Below are positions 12,001 to 27,000 of a stretch of DNA of 64,000 bases, piece by piece; within the stretch, counting starts at the first letter, position 1; every line of letters starts with the position of its first letter. The notes beneath the pieces are model-generated. The model saw only the letters and a program-made list of their open reading frames with translations, was not told where the DNA came from and did no database searches. The DNA comes from Saccharina japonica. Its lineage: Eukaryota > Sar > Phaeophyceae > Laminariales > Laminariaceae. The translations under genes were made by a program, and so were the position numbers. The DNA lies in contig MEHQ01000282.1 in assembly GCA_008828725.1 (NCBI GenBank), positions 114,713-178,712 of the forward strand, written 5' to 3'.

Positions 12001-15000
12001 CATCTACAGCAGCAATAACAACAACAACAGCAGCAGCAGCAGCAGTCCAGCAGTACGACTCGTACGTACGTACAGCGGACACAAACAAAACGCCGGCATG
12101 GATGCGCAGCCCTTGTTCCCAGTGACTTTAGTTACTGGGCTCTGTCGCGGAAATTATTTAATTTCCCAAATCCCCTGCCTTTCAACTCTGTTTCGAGGTC
12201 TAATTCCATCTTTTTTTAGTAATCCCCTCCCCTACTTAGTTCGACTCCAAACACGATTTGGCTCTGTAGCCCATCAATCCATCTACGCCATCTTGTACCT
12301 GGTATAAAAATATGGATCTGTGACATTTGGCTAGATAAAGTTATACCGATTCAATACTTAACCTAGCTTGGTAGTATAGCTCTGGGTCGAGTCGGTTATC
12401 GTGATGGGCGAACTTGTACTGAGCTTTACATGGGAAGTGCAACTGTGCAAAGCGACGGCGCAGCCACCTGACGATAACGTGAAGGACTCTGCAGCAGCGT
12501 CGCTGCTGCTGCTGCTGCTGCTGTGTGAGCCGAGGTGTATACGCTGCGTTGTGCGGTAGCACCCGACGAAATAATGTGGAGGACGCTGATTTAAGCTGTC
12601 GTTGTGCGCAAGCACCTGACAGCACATACATACATACATTGGAGGACGCTGCTCATTAACGTCAGGCAACATACAAACTGTTGTATGTCATGATGAATAC
12701 CAGGCATAGCTACGTACGTAACGCTACAACAATACATAAACTTCACAGGCGAGGCGGTGCGGAGCGGGTCGGGGCGCGTGCCCCGCCCAGCTAACAACCC
12801 GGTGTATGCGCGTCCGTGAAATATTGTTTGAATGGAATTGCCAGGAAGCGGAGTGGGTCAGACGGTCGTTCGTGTGTGTCACATGCGAAGCACAAACCAA
12901 TCGTCGTGCTCTCTTGGCGCATGGCCCATGCTTGGGAGAGAGTCCAGTCTATCCACGATTTCATATCTGTGCGGTAGCACCCGACGATAATTAATGTGGA
13001 GGACCTGATTAAGCTGCGTTGTGCGCAAGCACCTGACGAGCACATACATACATACATGGAGGACGCTGCTCATTAACGTCAGGCAACATTACAAACTGTT
13101 GTATGTCATGATGAATACCAGGCATAGCTACTGTACGTACAAGCTACAACAATACATAAACTTCACAGGCGAGGCGGTGGGGAGCGGGTCGGGGCGCAGC
13201 CCCGACCCCCGTGCCCCGCCCAGCTAGCAACCCGGTGTATGCGCGTCCGTGAAATATTGTTTGAATGGAATTGCCAGGAAGCGGAGTGGTCAAACGGTCG
13301 TTCGTGTGTGTCATGCGAAGCACACAACCAATGTCGTGTTCTCTATGGCGCATGGCCCATGCCTTGGAGAGAGTCCGAGCTATCCACGATTTCATGATCC
13401 ATGTGATCCATGGTCCATGGTCCATGGTCCATGATCCATGATGTTCGTGCGAAATGTAACGCCAAATGAAACGACACAACAAGTTACGCCGCTCGCATCA
13501 CATCTTGACACTTGACATCTTGACATGCTCACGACTGTACTCGTACTCGTACGTATTAGTACGTACACACACGGAATATTTACGATTGATGCGATTGATG
13601 GCGAATTGAATGCAGTACGTATTATTCGTACAGGCGTACAAGGGCAAGAAGAGTATTCTTGTCGCCACACATTACAAACTTTGCGGCGGGGAGCGGGTCG
13701 GGGCAGCGCCCCGCCCGCTCCCCGCCCAGCCGACAAACCCCGTGTACGAGTCAAGGATTCCCTCTCTCTCTATGCCTACTATGGAATATATCGATGCGAT
13801 AGAGTAAGTAGAGGAGTGCGTCAGGCGTATTCTATATACGTAGTAAGTAAGTAGCAGCAGATAGTTCTTGTTCTTCGAGTACAAATCATTGCAGCAAGAT
13901 GAAGGGGGTAGACCCACTGACACACAGACGACACACGGTAGTAGTAGTGCAGTACCTGGTACGTCGTAGCAGCATCATCCAGCAGCAGCAGCAGCAGCAG
14001 TAGTTCATACTACGATTGATTGATTATTGATTGCGGATTGAATGTCATACGAGTGCTATTATCACAAAACTTCACAGACAGGCGGCGGCGGGGAGTGGGT
14101 CGGGGCTTCAGACCGTTCACGCTGTGGCCGTTGATCGTGGAAAGTACCGATACGTACTACAGGTAATAATTTTATTCAGGGTACTCGAACTGCACAATAG
14201 CATTGATAGTACGTACTCGTACTGCTGTAGGACCGCATCAAACGATACGATGATATCAATTGTGGCATAGTGTCACTGGGACCCGCGTGCAGAGCAACCT
14301 CTCTGCGCGCTATAACTATATTATACGTACAGCAGTGTAAACAAAACGCCGGCATGGATGCACAGCCCTTGTACGTACAGCAGTAGCCTTTTTTTTTTTT
14401 TTTTCGGTCGATTTTTTTACGTCTGGGCTTTTATCTTGAAATTAGTGTAAGAGTGGCTAACTCGCGATGTTATGGGCCGATTTCGATTTTGACCGAAGTT
14501 CTGGAGATCCATATTTTCACATCTGGGGGACTCTTTAGGAAAAAATTACTTGATTTTAGTATGGACAGGAAAATTACTTGATTTTAGTGTGGATATTTTG
14601 TATATCTTGAAATTAGTGTGAATTTTGGACCCGGGCCGCAAAGCCCTCCGAATACGCTGGGAACCCCTCCTCTCCCGCGGGTAGATGTCAGTTGGGCTGT
14701 TTGCATAATACGTCAGTACAATACGTCAGTTTGGCTGTTACGTCAGTTGCTGTTTGCGAAGAGCTCACTTGGCCTGTTTGAAGGGCTGGTTGCGAAACAA
14801 AAGGTCTGTTTGCAAAGAGCTGTGTATCAGTTGGTCTGTACGGACAAAGAGCATCGAGTAACTACGGACCTCTAATCGTGAAATAATAGATATGTTTATA
14901 TACATACATATATATATTTGTATTGTTCGGTCACCATGGCCGGTGGTTTAGTCGGGTAGTTTGTGCTGAATTATCGTATTACGATGTGTGCACCATGTTG

Positions 15001-18000
15001 TAAGGCGCCTAGGAAGGAATCATATGTATATGCCCATTGCTGTCTCTGGAAGTCCACATCGCAGAAAACAACAACATATTGTTTACTGTCATCCATACAC
15101 AGTATAACGTACGCACAATGGGTCGAAGTCCGTCTTACAAACATTTTTTCGTAGCATGAAGATCGCCCTCCATGCCACTCGCTGAGCTCCTCGGGGCGGT
15201 TCGCGCCAGGTGCAATCCATGTCTTCGTGGTAGGTGAAACCCCGACGTTCTCCATCCCGGAATTGTAAGGGTGCGAGGGTCAATGAGCATATGTGTACGG
15301 CAATGCATTACATAAACCCACCCCCCAGCAGTAATAAAAGGTTGGGACATAGGAGTCGAAAGGGACAGTTGCCGGGGCAAGCCGGGTGCCACGACCCAAC
15401 GAAGTTTCCCGTGGTTTCCAGTGGAGCTTCTTCCTAGAGGGACACCGTCTTTGATCGTTCCAGTAAACACTAGCCAACGCTACGTCGGTTTCAGTAAATG
15501 GAGTCGCACCCTGGAGAGTCTATATACCATGATATATAAATAAGCCAAGAACAACGTATATATATGTTTTGCATGCGGTAATCACCGAGCTAGGCATACA
15601 GTGTATCCATCTGTCGTACCTCAAGTCGATCCCGAAGCTCCTGCGAAGAATGTAATGCATGAGAAATGTCATTTTCACGTTTGATTGTCACACTCCCGTA
15701 CGTACGTGGTCCATTGTCGTCGCCAGAACTTCGTGTCTACATTGTATAAGACGAATGCTACGATAGAGGTGCACCGTGATGTTTCTGCCTTATAAGGGTG
15801 GTCACTTATCACTTGCGGAGCTCCATACCTCACCCGAAAAGCGATTTTGCAAAAAAACAAAAGTGCTACCCGACCAACACTCCGATGAGCTAGGAATACT
15901 ATGGAAAATATGGCAACACAAGAATGAAAAAACAACGAATTTGGGTTAAGGAGCCCGATCATTCAGAAAACAAAATCACCAAAAAGTGCTACCTCTATCC
16001 TTACCACACCCGCACAATGTTCGCCATATAGCAGCACATTACTCCCAGCATATGCCTACAACACGAAATCGAAACCAAACGGAAGACAACACGTAGCGTG
16101 AGGAAACCAATCGAAAACGTATAAAATATAGGTGAGAAGCGCCGTATCAAAGAGGGCCCCCTCCAGGCACACCCTGTCAACCCCCGGTGCAGCTAAGTCT
16201 AGAATAACGGTTTTGTAAAGCTAGGAACGCGTGCTACGGTAGAGGTAGCACTTTTTGGAGGAATCGTTTTCTGAACGATCGGGCTTCTCAACCCAAATTC
16301 GTCGGACTTTAATTTTTTTGACAAAAGTGATATATTATCTATGTTTTGATGTACAGGGGAACATCCCTAGACATACGCCGTGTGAAGGCATTTCTCGGAG
16401 ATCGCCAAAACAATCCATGCTCGCCCCTGCCCTGTGTCGTTGTGTTGATACATCTGCTTCATGGTCGAAAACCACTGCCCGTGCCACAGACCGCATATAC
16501 GTTTGCTATATATATACCTACTGCGGCTGTCGACACGAGCTTGGTATGCGCGAGCTGCTGGCAATATTGTTTCAGCCACCAATGTGGATACGAGAGTAAT
16601 CTGAAACAAAGTTTCCCGCGGTACATTGTTTACCGTCGCAACATCGTGTTTGTGTTCGTCATTGACCAGGTACCTCGCCTTCAACCTGCTGGAGACTCTT
16701 CCAGTTGGCTTATTTGCGGGGATGACGATTTTAATTGAACTGTGAGCGGGTGAAGGGCGTGTTTCGGTTGGTTGGTAGCACCGCACCTCGGTTCTAGTTG
16801 TGTTTACGCTTGGCGAGAAGTGCTTTCAGACGTACGGTTAGTGTGGCTGCACCACGCGAGCGTCACTGAAGTTGCCAAGGCGTAACAGCGATATACATTT
16901 CCTTAAATGGTGTTGCTGGTGGCCGTATCGACTTTTCAAGTGAAGTACTTCCCTTGGGGCCATCGCTAAATGTAGGCGTATTTGATGGCGTTGACGCGGT
17001 ACTACAAACCTGGAACGAAGAGGGTCTGGCATGTTATTGTCAAAGTCATTCGTGGGGTGTGATGTACGGAATAGGTATTTGTTCCCGTCACCGGTGTTCC
17101 AACTTGCGCAGTTACCACCAGGTCAACTGATTTTCACTCCGAGGCGCGTGTACCTAGGTCATAGCACGATGTACGCGCCCTCGTACACACCTATCTGACG
17201 TGCAGATACAACTGGGCATATCGAGTGCTCCCAAGAGAAGCTGGTAGAAAATGCGTATCGACTCTGTTCTAGCGATATTCAAATCTCATCCCTGCGCCAG
17301 CAAGTTGGTCATTCCGTTTCCTCACGGTATAATGTATCACCCGTGTTTGCGTCGTTGGAACAGGGCTCTCGTTGGAAACAACATCGGAGGCCTGGAGCCT
17401 GGGCTTTTCGACGATTTGGTGGCTGTTGAGGTCTTGTGAGTGAGCGAGTGATAATGATATTAATGTTCACACGCGAGAGAATACACACGAAAACCGCGGT
17501 TTCAACGGTTGATGGTGTTCCCTACAATACACAACCGTTCACTATCGTTGACTCTTTGCTATCGGGCTAAGAACAGGTTATTTTCACGCGAAACGGAGGA
17601 CAAGTCGCCCCCCCCTGATACTGTCAAAATTTAGATATGCAGTCATCCGAATCGATTGTTTCCCCGTGGAAGATCATGTGTCGTAATATGAACGTAACCC
17701 GTTCCACGTGGTGTTACTCGCTTCGGTTTCAAGTGGAGGTACACACGTGGGAAACATACATTTGATAGTTAGGGATAAAGCTGTGTGACGTTAATGTGCT
17801 TTGGTCGAGGGCGACACCACGCTGCAACACCATCAAACACGTATGGCACGCCAACAGTCCTGCACGACGGGTGAGACACACTGTAGTGCGCGTTGTTGCG
17901 TCACATATCCATTTCTTAAGGGTCAGTTGTCTGCTACGCACAGCCCCACAAACATGTATATCTACAGTAGGGCATTTGAGAGTTTTCCCCTCGCTCCAAT

Positions 18001-21000
18001 GGTGGATCGTCGATACTCTGGACTTCTAGCAGTACGTCCGAACGAACTACTGAAACGTACGAGGTGCCGTTTACAGGATTATGAGGGTTGACTTGCGAAA
18101 CAAACAAACACCAAACCCAGGCAAAGACGCGACCGTCGCTGTAACATTGTATCAATGTAACGAACTAACGTGAAATAATAGGATATATGGCTTGATCTCC
18201 GACGAAAACAATATATAAGACCCGTGATGCGATAGGGGTAGCATATTTGATCTAAACTCAGTTCAGAATGACGGGCCCTCCTGTTTTTCACATGTCCAGA
18301 ATGCCACAACGTTTTTGGCAGTAAACGTTTGCGTGTGTACCTTCGCCATGGGGGGGCTCATCGGAATCGGCATCCCAATTTTTGTCGAAACCCTTTTTGG
18401 GTGAGGTATAGAGGCCTTTAGCTTATTTATAGAACGCGACGGATTTTCGACAGTCCCCTGGTTTCTGGAGGATGGAGGGGGCATAATCTAAGGTTGTCGG
18501 GTATAGCCTAGGAGGCATGGCATGGCCTGCGACAGAGCGTTCGACATATAGGCCACCAGATAACACACGGCAGTTCCGGGCAACCATGCATAAGGATGCT
18601 GGTTACACTCGTGCCTTCTACTGCTGCCACGTAGTCGAATGGAAGGATACTCTGAGATGTCATTCTCGCTTGAAGCATCACGGTTGTGTGGCTTCCTTTC
18701 AGCCAGTGTGACATTGACAAGAATATCGACAGACTTTCGTAAGCATTGTCATCAATCCGGTTCTGACTTGTTCGCGCCTTTGACGGCACGAAGAGATATT
18801 TTATAGCCGACGCGAATTGTAGTTATTTCACGTTAAAACGACGACAGGGTGTTGTTTAATACCCCCCCCCCCTGGTACGTTTCTAGCGGCCGCTAATATC
18901 CTTTCAAGCGTGTTTATCACCTTCCCCTGCGTTGCTTACTCTTTCGTTGCGAGTGTAGAGTTGCCGGACGAAACCAACATGTTGATTGAAATGTCAAAGA
19001 AGTGTGAGTGGGATCATACTTGCTGTCATTCGTCCTTCCACACCCATGACCGTGGATACACCGAGTTTTCGAGGTAGAATAGTTCTGACCTGAAGTGTGC
19101 CCCTTTACCACTAGTCTGCCTTAGCTCGAAATACGACGTTTCGTTCCCTCCCAGACAATTATGTAGCCAGGAAGGATGAGTACGTCAGTTTTATGTGGCA
19201 TACCACAGGAGGTCGGTGGCTTCTACCTGTCCTCACTGTTGGTATATGAGATGCGCCCGAAACGTTGTTGAAACATCTATATGCCAGGTATCGCACGGCT
19301 AGCATGCATACGTATTGATGATATGCTGCCTTCTCTGCATAGGCACCCCCACAAGCCCTTGTCTGCAATATTCCTTACAAACCATGGGTCCTTCTCTCCT
19401 GACTCCTGAGGACTGACACTTGAGGTGTTCAAGGCGACTAAATCCGCATCTCGTCACGGCTAACACCCAGGGTTGCTGGGATACTCAAAAATATGCGCCC
19501 GAATTGTAACGGAAACATAAGGGCGACACACGGTTTGCGTTAGCATGGGTGTGCTTGTACTATCGCATAGTATGCACGGGTTTCTTGACAGGTACGTTGT
19601 GTCGTCCGGTATTTTCTACCGTCATCCTCTACGTCTGCTCGTGACCACATGGCATTATCGTGGAACACGTTTCAAGATCATACGTGTGTTGCTGCATTCA
19701 GGCAAGCCACAAGATAAAAAATGTGGTTGATCCCTCGATGGGGTGGAGAGGCCCTCCCAAACCTCCAGTCGCTTCGTATCATCAATAGAGCGGCCGAGTT
19801 AGCTCCGTGTCTATAAACAAAAAACACCGGCTGACCTCGGCAGTTCACGGATTAACAATGCACACAAGTCCTGACATCACATCCCCTCCGCCACTATCTT
19901 CATCGAGGATATAACTACCTCAGTCTACGTTTTACATTTACCGGCGTGTTCTCGAACACAAGTAGTACGTTGAGTAGACGACGATATGTTATAATGAAGA
20001 CCATTCTCCAAGATCGCCACACCTAATCCTGCCCGCCCCTTCCCTACTTCTGAGTGTTGGGTTGCCTTGCCCCGCGTCCGAGGGCCGCTCTTACTTCGGG
20101 ACGTATGTATACGTTACCTCCATGTCTGGGCGGCAAATGGAATTGCCACCAAACGTAAAGTGGAAATTGCTAATGACATGGATACGGCCTTGGTACTATT
20201 GTGTAGCCCACTCACCTGCTTAAGCAATCGCCTAGGACACTCAACAACCTTCAATCTTAAACTATTCCTCAGATCCATCATAAATCGCCGTGCCATCGCG
20301 TTTGCTGCCGACTTGGAACAGGTATCTCAGCGACAACGAGTTGGAGACACTTCCAGCAAACCTCTTCGCTTCTATGGGCGCTCTGCAGGAGCTGTGAGTG
20401 CCCAAACAATGCATGTGTGACGCATACTACGATAGAGGTGCACCATGTTTTTTCTGAGCTCCTCACTTAAGGAGCGTCATACCTCACCGAAAAAATGATT
20501 TTGGAGGAAAATAAAAGTGCTGCCGGATGCAAAATTTCATGACCGAGGTATATTCTGAAACAGTATCCGTCACAAAAATGATGAAACTCCGACGAATTCG
20601 GGTTAAGGGGCCCGATCGTTCAGAAAACAATTCAGCCTAAAAGTGCTACCTCTACCGTAGCACGCGTCGTGTAGGTTGTTACTTTGGTGAATCAGATGCA
20701 ATCACCTATGTTGATACCAATACATAGAGGTAGCATTTTGTCAAGTAGCTCAGGCTGACCGGGCGATGTTGTTATTTTTTAACTCAGCAGCGGTGAACAC
20801 CGTCGCCAAAGCGCACCGCAACCTCAAATGCCAAACTATTCGTTTGCTCATGTCCCGAGTGATACGGTAGTAGCTTGAAGGCCACTGGTGGATTGAACCA
20901 AGGATATATAGTAACGATCGATAAAAAAAACAATATCCGTGAATTTTTAATGTGTAGTTTAACTGCGATGGGCATGTAAGTGGGTACGCGCAATGTAACG

Positions 21001-24000
21001 TGTCAACTGCTCACTTTTCGCAGCGTATGACTGGCAGCAGGGTGTACACGTGGAAACGATTTACACCCTTGTACGCAAATGACAATCTAAAGAGACGCCG
21101 GATCGTAATCAACACCCGCCAGCAGAAACCGGCAACAACAACAGCGTACGTGCCCAGTCCAGACGCTATATGCCCAACTCTGTCATGCGGTAGCGAACTC
21201 ATCGCGATTGTTCTGCACGATAAGAGAGATCACCCGTTAACACGCCTTTGAAACAGGATTCTGACAAGCAACAAAATCGCTACCATCGAGCCTGCTGCGT
21301 TCGCGGGTTTGGGGGCTCTTGAAAACCTGTGAGTGAACGACCGAGAATAAGCTTCTCTTGGCCGAAGTAAGCAGACACCTGAAACACAGCTTCGTACGTT
21401 TTTAATTGTACTATGACATCTGACTGTAGAGACCGACAATTCGTCCGCATTTAGTCATTACAGCGTTTCAATGCACCAACGGAGTTCAAGTGGTATAATG
21501 TGTCGATGCGTACCGGAATATGGGGAGACTTTGCTACCCCCCCCCCTCTAAACAACGCCTATCACTGCGTGAGCTATACTCTCAGGGTACCGTGTTTTTT
21601 GTTTCGTTTAGTTCGGGGGTCACTAAGGCTGGCGGTCTTGTTAGATATTTTGTGCTGCGGCGAGAACCTGAACTCAGCACAAGGGGAATGATCGTATCAC
21701 GTAGTGTGTATAGTGTAAGGCATCCACGACACAGATACATACTTATACCGATTACAGTCTCTGGAAGTAGCCACACCAGAAATATTATCTATTCGTTGGA
21801 CGCTGTCGTCCAATTAGCATCACAGGCGGTTCTTAGTATGATGCAGTTCGCCCTCTATGTGATTTGCCCGATCCTCTACGGCACTTCACGCTTGGTGAAA
21901 GCAATGTCTGACTGGCCGGTGAAAACTCAACGTGCCCAGTCCCGGCATTGTAGGGATGCGAGGGTCTATGGCCATACGACTACGGCAGTGCACGACATGA
22001 GTACACCCCCCCCTCCCCACAAATAGAAATATTTGGCCAAGTCGCTGTCGAACGGGATGGTTGCCCTGGGGACATCGCGTGCCGTGATGCAAACGAACTT
22101 GTCCCCGTTTCGAGGGTACGTATGGTTCTGATCGCGAGTGTAATTGTTCAAATATCATATGTTCAAGTCAATGCATATTTTACGTACCCCACTCGTATTG
22201 CCGTCAGTTCTGCAAAGCGCGCGCAAAGTGTTTTTTTTGTACATGTTATCGTCAAAAAATATGTTTCCGAGGATCAACTGCAATTACCTAGAAGAAAACA
22301 ACCAACAACTGGTCCCTTTCTATCAAGTGTTTCTGTCCCGCTTGTCGGTCGGTCCACCAGCCACCACTGATGTACTGTATCTCAGGACTGACATAAACAC
22401 TTTGACTACACCCTAGTCAAAGCATCCAATCGAATGCGGCACAATTCGGTTTTACATGCCTGCAAGCATCGGAATGTGGTGCATACTGATTTACTATCGT
22501 CACACGCGCTGGGACGAGTCATCCAGCGGGTTCACCCGCCACTGGTTGCTTTAAAGCGGGTCGAACGGCCAGCTTGAACACAGGGTTACGATCCACGAAA
22601 GCTCCGATTGAGAGGATCTCCTTTCGTAGCCAACGCCAATTCACTACGCATCGTATACAAAATGTATTCATTTGTATACATCGCCAAAACAAGACTGTCA
22701 TGAATGAAACAACAGGTTAATGACTGCGCCCAGTAGTTTACAGCAGCAAGTAGCAACGTCTCTTTTACCCCGAGGCCTATATCAATCTTCAAACCCGGGG
22801 GTGTGCCACTGATGTCCCCTGGTGATCACGACCCGCCTGACCGGACTGAAACACGCAACGAAAGTGGGAAACGATCGAAATGAAGACAGAGACAACCGGA
22901 GACCTTCAAAAGCGCATTCCAAACATGAAAGAAACAAGAAACTGCTGACGAAAACTTCATCCGTGACGACGACTTTCATACTGTTCATCTTTCATCTACG
23001 ATGAGATGGTTAATATACAACCAAACGATACCGCCGGAGGTGGACGAGACGTATCCGATTTTGATTTTTCAAGTCAGAGAGCAACATGTTTCGACGTTGT
23101 ATCATGCCCGCATATTTTGTATTGAACACTTGTTTTGGTAGACAAGCGAAATAGGAGTAGCGCACCGTTTCACCCGTTAACGGCTCCTCAGACATAGACA
23201 CTGGTTCAGCAGAAGGAACAATGGCAAGTTTGGCCATTACTACCACCCAACTCGGCAGGCGTTCCGCCTCCATGTGCAACAAAACGCGCGAATGATGGCA
23301 TGTTTTTGTCCCTCCGTCCCCTCGACGCTCTCTTAGTCTGCCTTGACAGCCGCACTAGCGTGGGATAGGTTGTGGTTCTCGCGCTTTCATTCGTGTAATA
23401 CGAGGTAGCTGAGAATCGTTTGGGGGTGGATATTGAGTAGCCTGTTACAATTAGTATGTGTTGGACTCCATGCGCCTCACCGGTACAGTATCGCATCGAG
23501 TTCGTCTGCAGTCCGCAGCTGTACGTTCGTCAAGCACACCGCCGGGTTGCTGGACGATATCTCCAGAATTTCACCGCTCGATGCACGCTCAGTATTCTCT
23601 GGATTCGACGCGTTGCCTCGCCACGAACATTCTAATGGGCGCTGATAGCCCTGTCCAAGCACAGCAACTCGACCGTATGTTTGTTCACCTGATCGGCTGC
23701 AGCCACGTCGACGACAACTCTCCCCCATCATTAGCATGCAAGACATATGGCAAGCCCAAACATCGCCCCTCGCAGCCACGATGATCTTCGCGACACAATA
23801 CCAGCACAAGCGTATCTCATTCCCCTGATGATATAGGTCGCCTCGTCCGCCCCCTCCCCGTCGGTTTTGCCAGCCCGTGCATTCGCTCTTTTATTATCCC
23901 CCTTCCCGAGCGGTGGTTGGAGGTTTACCATGCCGTGCACCATGCTTGTATCAACGATAAAGCCAAAAGGCCCTGCCCCATCCCAATGATATCCGTGCCT

Positions 24001-27000
24001 CTCGCCATTATTCATATGAACGCGTGCTCGTACCCCGTTGTAGAACTTGCAAATAACGACCAGCATGGGATGGCGCGCCTTTACAAACCTTCGAATTGCA
24101 AATGTACTAAGTATTCTCCTGTTGATGTGGTATGCCGTGATTTGGGCTTGCCTCTTTGCAGTATTTAGAGTCATACATGGGATGAATAAAATTTTGCAAT
24201 GATTTTGGAAAACGTACTGTCAATCATCTCAGGAAATACCTCCTACTCCAAGCGCAGGAGTTTGGACTTCAGCAGCAGCAGTAGCAGGGCCACACCTTAT
24301 TCGCGAGTTTGCCTGTTTTGTTTGTGTACGTCGACCTCGTCACATATCCTGGTCTTGATTAAGTGAAAATACTAATTGCACATCAAAGGTCTTAAGCCAA
24401 CACGAACAGTCTATCAAGTATACGTCACTCTGTAAAAGTAGCATCAGTGAAATTTTGTATCTCAAACCCCCTTGCTTGGTCGTGTGCTTGCTCCTGGCCC
24501 CCTTTAAGTGCTTTGCTCGTTTTGCCTATGCGCCACGGTAAACGCAAAAATCAACCCCGGAAGTTGCCGGGATTTGCCATGCATGCCGTTGGTGTGACGA
24601 ACCTGCCTCCGCCCGCCGTAAACCCATCGACCCACTATTTTTAATCGCGCCACAACTTAAACTGGGGATAGGGCGACATCTTGCATGTCGATGTGCCTAC
24701 GCGTTGGCACGTCCCATCCTGCCCAGTATCGAGATATAACATAAGCTGGAGTGGCTGTTGAGGTTATCTTCGGATTCAGCCCCAAACTACACGTAAACAG
24801 TCACCGTACTCCAAGTTGCACTGCCGATCACTGCCCCCCAAACCGTTCAAACTACTGTTTGAATCAAAACCACATCGGTCCTAGCGCGCAGCTGACCTAC
24901 ATGCTTAACCCACCACGGAGGGAACCCGATAGTGTAAACGTATATTCCCCTGATACGTGTTTATTTGTCACACACTCTCCTTTTCCGTTCTACTCGATTA
25001 GCGAACTCCAAAACAACCAGCTGGAGACCCTTCCAGCAAACACGTTCGCCGGCATGGGGTCTCTACTACAACTGTGAGTGATCCAAGGAGATAGCAGGTC
25101 AATTTGTCGCTGTTACGTCTCCGTTTGACTCATGTGTGTTCAGGGCATACACAAATAGTTCGATAGTACGTCGAGTTTAGTGGCTGTACCCCTAGGCTGT
25201 TCCTTGAGTGGCCCAAGCTGAACAGCAGATGCGTGGGTTCGGAACCAAACGCGGTGGATACACGGGTTTCATATCATGCATATAATCCGAGTAGCGAATG
25301 CCGCTCTGGTCATATCCAGCTTTGATATTTGAGATAGCGCTGATGTATCTTATAGCTTCTGGTTGCGGAGGGTTTTCGTATTATTCGGTGGGATTATCCG
25401 CGGAATTGTGAGGGGGATGTTTCACTGTGAGATACCGTTGCTAGTCATGAAGTGAACTGCATCCAGCTAACGCTAGTCGTAGCATGCACTCAAGGCGCGG
25501 TGTATGGTTTCGTATGCTAATTTGGTGATACGGATCGGCGTACTCAGATCTGGCAGCAAAAATCCGTTGCAGCATCGTGTCGGTAACGTGCCACAGCTGT
25601 GTCCCACCATGCCATGAGACAGCGAACTGTTCGCCTTTGTTTTCAACGATTAGAGGCTGAATGTGGTTTTGCATCGCTTGAACAGGGACCTGGACGCAAA
25701 CATCATCGGGACCATCGAGGAGGACGCTTTTGCGGGGTTGGTGGCTCTTGGGTACCTGTGAGTAAGCGCGGGAAGATGCCATAGATCTCGATTTAGGGCA
25801 ACATACACTGCAATCCCGACCGTACTCCGTGCTATTAATAGTGCTGGTACAACACTTGATCGCCGACAGTTAATGCCTCAATCGCGTTAGGCTTTCCACA
25901 GCATGCCTGTACGTCAAGTTATTCCGAGCCCTGCCCAGATGATCACCGTAGCCTAGAGAGAGTGTGTCGCCTCTTCTCTTCGAATACAAACAATTAGGCA
26001 AGTGATAGTATCATATGAGATCGACTGCCGCAGTAGAGACTAACGTTTTCTTGTTTCTAACAGAGTTTCACTCGTATGCGGCGGTTGTCAAGATTTTTAG
26101 TTAAATGTAAGCCACGAAAAGCTATTGCGATCAACGGCTCTGTCGCCCTAAAATAGCGGAGGAAGGAAAATATGCGCCATATATTTATTGCGGGTTTCTC
26201 GTCAAATATATGATCACGGGGGTTTCGGTTATAAAAATAAGACGGCGAGTGGTAGGAGCCGCGACTTGTTTCTTCATAGTTTATTTTCATGTCAACAAGC
26301 AACAAGCGCGATAGTATCGATGAAAAAAAATAGGAAAAACACCGGAAATGGCGGAATTAGGCCCCGAAGGAGTATTTAGAGTATCCTCTCTGATCGTTCG
26401 GAAGACGAACAACAAATCAGGCAGAAGCAAAGAAGTAGCACGAGCAGCAGCGACGGCAGCAGGCGGAGAGGACCCGGCGAATGAACGGGTACAGCAGTAT
26501 CGCTTATGTGACCCTGCAGAAGGATAGCAACAGCAACAACGAGTGTATGTGCATGCCACTGGCAACAAAGCCCAACGGCAGTGCCAATGTAGGCATCGGG
26601 CGTGCCTGAGTATTCGGGCGTCATTGGCTCCATACCCTTTATCTGAAAGAAATATTCTACGGCACCGCAAGCACCATGTATCATTTTATTGTGCCTGAAT
26701 GTATTGTGCCATCGTTTGGTCCTTCGTTACGCGATGTGCGTGGAAGCGGAGAAGCCTTGCAGCCGGTCTGGTATGCCCGAGCCATGGATCGCGGTTGCAG
26801 TGAGAAACGTCGGCGGTGTAGGATTAATAAGCAACCCCAAATATAACGTAGATCGGGTGTTGGGCATTCAATGTTTACACAACTACTCTCCGTCTCCCGC
26901 CCGTAGAGGTAACCCCGCCCTTCCCCCCCCCGCGAACGATATTACGCATTGTAACTACACACTGCCCCGTAGGCAATTGGTAAATCACGCCATATTGCGG

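Larger units (their letters stand above)
10563..16669. other. Intron 7 of the LRR gene, 6.1 kb, repeat-filled
   Basis: This largest intron holds (CA)-, (CAG)- and (TA)-rich tracts (10735-14420), a 420-bp tandem duplication, GC-rich hairpins, a direct repeat shared with intron 11, and two MITE copies. I found no additional LRR exon in it. Confidence 0.6.
21329..25001. other. Intron 11 of the LRR gene
   Basis: 3673 bp holding dispersed repeat A (21726-22145), poly-C runs near 21540 and 22006, and the possible relic LRR exon at 23547-23630. No other gene seen. Confidence 0.5.

Noticed and set aside
18930-19012. LPDETNMLIEMSKK before a GTGAGT as an LRR exon
   Set aside because: Lacks the L-x-x-N core and the F-x-G-L half; 72-nt geometry is not met.
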